DNA of 64,000 nucleotides, taken from an uncultured Methylococcales bacterium. GTDB lineage: Bacteria; Pseudomonadota; Gammaproteobacteria; Methylococcales; Methylomonadaceae. Position 1 is the first letter of the stretch; every line of letters begins with the position of its first letter. The stretch spans positions 1 to 64,000 of the forward strand of contig CAJVZC010000002.1 in assembly GCA_913019935.1 (NCBI GenBank). Direction: 5' to 3'. Under the pieces are notes generated by a model. The model worked only from the letters and a program-made list of their open reading frames with translations, was not told the DNA's origin and ran no database searches. The translations under genes and the position numbers were made by a program. This document shows positions 60,202-64,000 of this stretch, one piece after another.

Positions 60202-60415
60202 CTAGCGCTAACACTTTAAATTAACCCCATTCAAAAACAACATAAAAATGTCTTAGGGTATTATATCGTTGGTTGCACGCTAATTCCCCCATAGCCTACA
60301 ATCTAGCTCAGACCGTTGAAGGGTATAAAAAAATCGGGGTGATTGTTACTTATGACTGTTAACTTTATAGAAGCATAATCCGCGTAGGTTATGTGTTTAA
60401 AAGATAACTGCAATA

Positions 60416-60507
60416 TGGCGGAGAGAGAGGGATTCGAACCCTCGATGGGCTTTAAAACCCATACTCCCTTAGCAGGGGAGCGCCTTCAGCCGCTCGGCCA
60501 TCTCTCC
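60416..60507 (-). tRNA. tRNA-Ser (GCT)
   Basis: The minus strand gives GGAGAGA...TCTCTCC plus GCCA. The long variable arm and anticodon loop CTGCTAA (anticodon GCT) give tRNA-Ser for AGC/AGU. Its 5' end is 14 bases from the csrA stop, the normal csrA-serV order. Its 3' end faces the 4.5-kb island. Confidence 0.97.
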
Positions 60508-60521
60508 AATTTAAATGATAT

Positions 60522-60707
60522 TTATTCTGGTTTTTTTTGTTCTTTTTCTTCTTTAATGCGGTCATAGATCTCTTCTCTATGGACCGATACATCTCTTGGT
60601 GCATCCACACCAATTCTAACTTGATTACCCTTCACACCTAAGACAGTAACCTTGACTTCATCACCTATCATCAATGTCTCTCCAATACGGCGAGTCAATA
60701 TTAACAC
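60522..60707 (-). CDS. csrA: Carbon storage regulator CsrA
   Basis: CsrA is an RNA-binding dimer that controls translation and stability of many mRNAs. The 61-residue protein starts at GTG 60705-60707, giving the invariant N-terminus [16 protein letters not shown]; an AGGAGG lies six bases ahead. A GTG two codons upstream abuts the Shine-Dalgarno and is rejected. The RNA-binding core [19 protein letters not shown] is present. It follows lysC, the usual alaS-lysC-csrA arrangement. Confidence 0.97.
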   Translation of the reverse strand: MLILTRRIGETLMIGDEVKVTVLGVKGNQVRIGVDAPRDVSVHREEIYDRIKEEKEQKKPE

Positions 60708-60778
60708 GGCCACCCTCCTAAAGTTACACCCACATTAAGGCAAAGAATTCTACCATCTTTTAAACAGAAAAGAAATCA

Positions 60779-62005
60779 TCAAAGTACCGGTTGCCCTGCT
60801 AATTCAAAAGATTTATGTAGCGCACGTACCGCAGCCTCAAGGTGCTTCTCATCCATAACAACCGAAATCTTGATTTCTGATGTTGAGATCATTTTGATAT
60901 TAATACCTTCTGAGGCCAAAACATCAAACATTTTACTCGCTATACCCGAATGAGATCGCATACCGACACCGACTAACGAAACCTTTACAATGGTATCATC
61001 ACCTGAAACCTTCTTTGCGGACAACGATGTTTTAATCTCCTCCAGAAGAGCCACTGCCTTATGATAATCATTTCGGTGAACTGTAAAAGTGAAATCAGTG
61101 GTTTCATCATCCGCTATATTCTGAATGATCATATCAATTTCAATATTATTGGCCGCTATCGGACCCACTATTTTTGACGCAACACCGGGTAAATCTGGCA
61201 CTCCGTTGATGGTCAACTTAGCCTCATCACGATTAAATGCAATACCGGAAATTAATGCCCGTTCCATGCCATCATCCTCATAAGTTATTAACGTTCCATT
61301 ACCCTCAGAAAAAGTAGACAACACTCTCAAAGGTACATTATATTTTCCTGCAAACTCAACCGCTCTAATTTGCAAAACTTTTGAGCCTAAACTAGCCATT
61401 TCAAGCATTTCCTCAAAAGTAATCGAATCCATTTTTCGTGCTGTCGGTTCAACACGAGGGTCTGTGGTATACACACCATCTACATCGGTATAAATATAAC
61501 ATTCACACGCCTCCAGTTTCGCAGCTAAAGCAACAGCTGTCGTATCTGAACCGCCACGCCCTAAGGTGGTGATATGCCCCTGTTCATTAACACCCTGAAA
61601 ACCAGCAACAACAGCAACCTTCCCACTCTCCAGACATTTTTGTATGGCCGTTACACCAATATCTTTTATTCTTGCTTTACTGTGAACCGAGTCCGTTAAT
61701 ATTTCGACCTGAGCACCGGTAAAAGATTCTGCGGGGCATCCTAAAGCACCCAACGCCATACTCAGCAGTGCAATAGTCACTTGCTCACCTGTCGATAACA
61801 ACACGTCCATTTCACGAGGATTGGGTTTGACTAACACATCACCCGCCAAGGCAGTGAGCCGATTTGTTTCACCACTCATAGCTGAAACCACAACTATAAT
61901 CTCGTGACCTTCAGAATGCGCCTGTTTTACTTTTTCAGCAACACTCTTAATCCGCTCAGCGTCCCCTACCGAGGTGCCACCAAATTTAAAAACATATCTT
62001 GCCAT
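60779..62005 (-). CDS. lysC: Aspartokinase
   Basis: LysC phosphorylates aspartate, the entry to lysine, threonine and methionine synthesis. The 408-residue protein has KFGGTSVGD (7-15), a kinase domain to about 240, and two ACT domains (about 265-335 and 345-405) that bind lysine/threonine for feedback control. It is the monofunctional type, as in Pseudomonas. It lies between alaS and csrA, 18 bases after the alaS stop. Confidence 0.97.
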   Translation of the reverse strand: MARYVFKFGGTSVGDAERIKSVAEKVKQAHSEGHEIIVVVSAMSGETNRLTALAGDVLVKPNPREMDVLLSTGEQVTIALLSMALGALGCPAESFTGAQVEILTDSVHSKARIKDIGVTAIQKCLESGKVAVVAGFQGVNEQGHITTLGRGGSDTTAVALAAKLEACECYIYTDVDGVYTTDPRVEPTARKMDSITFEEMLEMASLGSKVLQIRAVEFAGKYNVPLRVLSTFSEGNGTLITYEDDGMERALISGIAFNRDEAKLTINGVPDLPGVASKIVGPIAANNIEIDMIIQNIADDETTDFTFTVHRNDYHKAVALLEEIKTSLSAKKVSGDDTIVKVSLVGVGMRSHSGIASKMFDVLASEGINIKMISTSEIKISVVMDEKHLEAAVRALHKSFELAGQPVL

Positions 62006-62023
62006 ACTTGTTTTAACTCACTT

Positions 62024-64000
62024 TTAACTACTGATTTGACTACGAACCCATTCAGGAACATTCGCTAATGCTTGTGTTAGACCTTTAGGATCATTACCCC
62101 CCGCTTGCGCCATTTCAGGCCTGCCCCCGCCTTTTCCACCCACTTGCGCTGCGACATGATTCACAAGGTCACCGGCTTTAATACGGCCAATCTGATCTTT
62201 ACTCACACCGGCTATCAAACTAACTTTCTCAGCATTTACAACCGCTAAAATAATGGCGGAACTGCCTAACTTATTTTTTAGTTGATCCAAAACATCACGC
62301 ATCCCTTTCGCATCCACATTATCTAACTGAACAGCTAAAACCTTTAAACCCTCTATTTCAACTGCCTGCGCACTCAACTCACCCTGTGAGGCTTGTGCTA
62401 ATTTCAACTTTACCTTTTCTAATTCTTTCTCAAATTGACGGTTTTTCTCAATTAATTGACAAACTTTGTCGAATGATTTTTCGGGGGTACTCTTGACGAC
62501 TTCAGCAATACTACTTAATGCTTTATTCCTGATTTCAGACCAATTTAGCGCCGCCTCACCCGTCATTGCTTCAATACGCCGAACGCCGGCAGCAACCCCT
62601 GTTTCGCCCACAATCTTAAAAGAACCAATGTCTCCTGAGCGATCCACATGGGTACCACCACATAATTCTGTAGAAAAACCACCTATCTTCAACACACGAA
62701 CTTCAGCGCCATATTTCTCACCAAACAGAGCCATCGCCCCCGCTTTAACAGCCTGATCTTTAGTCATTAAATCAACCGTCACGGGATTATTTTCTCTAAT
62801 CTGCAGGTTCACTAACTGTTCAATTTGTACCAATTGCTCCAATCCAATCGGCTCAAAATGTGAAAAATCAAAGCGTAATCGTGACGCATTAACCAGTGAG
62901 CCTTTTTGTATGACATGCTCACCTAATATTTCTCTTAAAGCAGCGTGCAACAAATGAGTTGCTGAATGATTTAAAGCAATCAACTGCCGACTGATTGGGT
63001 CAACTGTCGCCTCATACCTCTGGCCTTGCTGTAGAGCACCAGAAATCACCCTGCCTTTATGTAAAAAAGTATGACTACCTTGTTTTTGTGTATCAACAAC
63101 TTCAAACTGATTACCTTCAAGAGTAATTACGCCGGTGTCTCCAACCTGTCCTCCGGATTCGGCATAAAAAGGCGTTGAATCCAAGACCAAAATACCTTCA
63201 TCACCTTCGTTTAAACAATCAACCGCATGACCGTCTAAAAATAATCCCTTCAAAACAACTTGGCACTTTAAATCCTGATAGCCGACAAATTCCGTTTCAA
63301 CATTACTCGCTATATTTTTATCATGACTCGAGCCAAAATTACTGGCTGCACGCGCTCTTTCACGTTGACTTTGCATTTCTGTCTCAAAGCCCTCATGATC
63401 AATTTGCAAATTACTTTCACGGGCAAAATCCGCTGTTAAATCAACGGGAAAGCCATAGGTATCGTAAAGCAAAAAGACAATATCGCCGGGAATCACTTGT
63501 CCTTCTAAATCACCCACACACCCCTCTAAAATCGCCATCCCTTTTTGTAATGTTTCAGAAAAACGCTGTTCTTCTTTCTCCAATACACGTTCAACTTGTT
63601 TTTGATTGGCAACCAGTTCCGGGTAAACCGAGCCCATCTGCTCTACCAACCCCTGAACTAATTGGTAGAAAAATACATCATGAACCCCTAATCGATAACC
63701 GTGTCGAATAGCTCGGCGAATTATTCGCCGCAACACATACCCTCGCCCTTCATTCGAAGGCATTACACCGTCAACAATAAGAAATGCACAAGAACGAATA
63801 TGATCAACAATAACGCGCAATGAACTGTGCGTGGTATCTGTGACTCCTGTTACCGTCGCGGCAGACTGTAACAAATTCTGGAACAGATCAATTTCATAAT
63901 TATTGTGAACACCTTGCAGAACAGCAGCAATTCTTTCTAAGCCCATACCGGTATCAACTGAAGGACTCGGTAAATCCGTTAAAACCCCATCCGCAGAGCG
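62024..64000 (-). CDS. alaS: Alanine-tRNA ligase, C-terminal three quarters (5' end outside)
   Basis: The frame runs off the right edge and carries no start of its own: the codons before the internal ATG at 63944-63946 give DLPSPSVDTGMGLERI, which continues the class II active-site region. It has the editing-domain motifs HSATHLLH near 62.96 kb, with ELCGGTHVDRSGDIG at 62.65 kb, and the C-Ala domain. AlaRS charges tRNA-Ala and also edits Ser/Gly errors. About 215 N-terminal residues are missing. Confidence 0.97.
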   Translation of the reverse strand, partial: RSADGVLTDLPSPSVDTGMGLERIAAVLQGVHNNYEIDLFQNLLQSAATVTGVTDTTHSSLRVIVDHIRSCAFLIVDGVMPSNEGRGYVLRRIIRRAIRHGYRLGVHDVFFYQLVQGLVEQMGSVYPELVANQKQVERVLEKEEQRFSETLQKGMAILEGCVGDLEGQVIPGDIVFLLYDTYGFPVDLTADFARESNLQIDHEGFETEMQSQRERARAASNFGSSHDKNIASNVETEFVGYQDLKCQVVLKGLFLDGHAVDCLNEGDEGILVLDSTPFYAESGGQVGDTGVITLEGNQFEVVDTQKQGSHTFLHKGRVISGALQQGQRYEATVDPISRQLIALNHSATHLLHAALREILGEHVIQKGSLVNASRLRFDFSHFEPIGLEQLVQIEQLVNLQIRENNPVTVDLMTKDQAVKAGAMALFGEKYGAEVRVLKIGGFSTELCGGTHVDRSGDIGSFKIVGETGVAAGVRRIEAMTGEAALNWSEIRNKALSSIAEVVKSTPEKSFDKVCQLIEKNRQFEKELEKVKLKLAQASQGELSAQAVEIEGLKVLAVQLDNVDAKGMRDVLDQLKNKLGSSAIILAVVNAEKVSLIAGVSKDQIGRIKAGDLVNHVAAQVGGKGGGRPEMAQAGGNDPKGLTQALANVPEWVRSQISS

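Noticed and set aside
55827-60415. Direct repeat of the tRNA-Ser 3' end as an att site at the other end of the island
   Set aside because: I found no second copy of the GGATTCGAACCCTC segment in 55.8-56.4 kb.
62024-63946. alaS beginning at the internal ATG at 63946
   Set aside because: The frame stays open to the window edge and encodes the conserved region before MGLERIAAVLQG, so this ATG is internal.

Overview
This is an AT-rich chromosomal segment of a gammaproteobacterium. The gene strings rnr-rlmB, miaA-hfq-hflX-hflK-hflC-hisZ-purA, nqrABCDEF and alaS-lysC-csrA-tRNA-Ser are typical of that class. A MxaD-like protein and a PQQ-associated ABC operon point to a methylotroph, a methanotroph or a relative that oxidises alcohols with PQQ enzymes (Methylophaga/Cycloclasticus-like Thiotrichales or Methylococcales). 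The taxon is inferred from gene content only.

Layout. 0-14 kb (minus strand): RNA-processing and housekeeping genes: rlmB, rnr, a TudS/DUF1722 protein, purA, hisZ, hflC, hflK, hflX, hfq, miaA, mutL. 14.1-14.4 kb: a tRNA-Gly/tRNA-Cys unit with a consensus sigma-70 promoter and a terminator-like hairpin between the two tRNAs. 15-25.6 kb: an accessory metabolic region. It holds a four-gene operon (binding protein, beta-propeller, ABC ATPase, ABC permease) of the PedA1A2BC/Lut type linked to lanthanide-dependent PQQ alcohol dehydrogenases, then MOSC, ABC exporter, PHP and YcgN genes, a second beta-propeller, mxaD and a CBS protein. 25.6-32.8 kb: the complete Na+-translocating NADH:quinone reductase set nqrABCDEF with apbE (flavin transferase) and a 58-residue nqrM (iron-centre assembly). 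33-51 kb: biosynthesis and maintenance: nadA, aspS, fmdB, pyrC, mlaA, rnt, grxD, argD, argF, ilvD, argA, cpdA, rppH, tusA-like, cysG and a cytochrome c. 51.4-55.5 kb: argG, lpdA and an orphan outer-membrane efflux protein. 60.5-64 kb: csrA, lysC and alaS, which runs off the right edge.

The most unusual stretch is 55.87-60.4 kb, between tRNA-Arg/tRNA-Asn and tRNA-Ser, tRNAs that sit close together in relatives such as E. coli (serV-argV). It carries a reduced polymerase-like protein with T7-RNAP/Pol A-type motifs, a tandem pair of tiny genes sharing an NNGGxTQIVL motif (the second with two in-frame stops), a lipoprotein, a BamE-like exported protein and a secreted HNH nuclease gene broken by a frameshift. 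No integrase was seen, so it looks like a decaying mobile or plasmid-like remnant.

Many start sites were revised from the longest reading frame on the basis of Shine-Dalgarno spacing, start codon and known N-termini. Homology calls are from recognised motifs; no database search was run.
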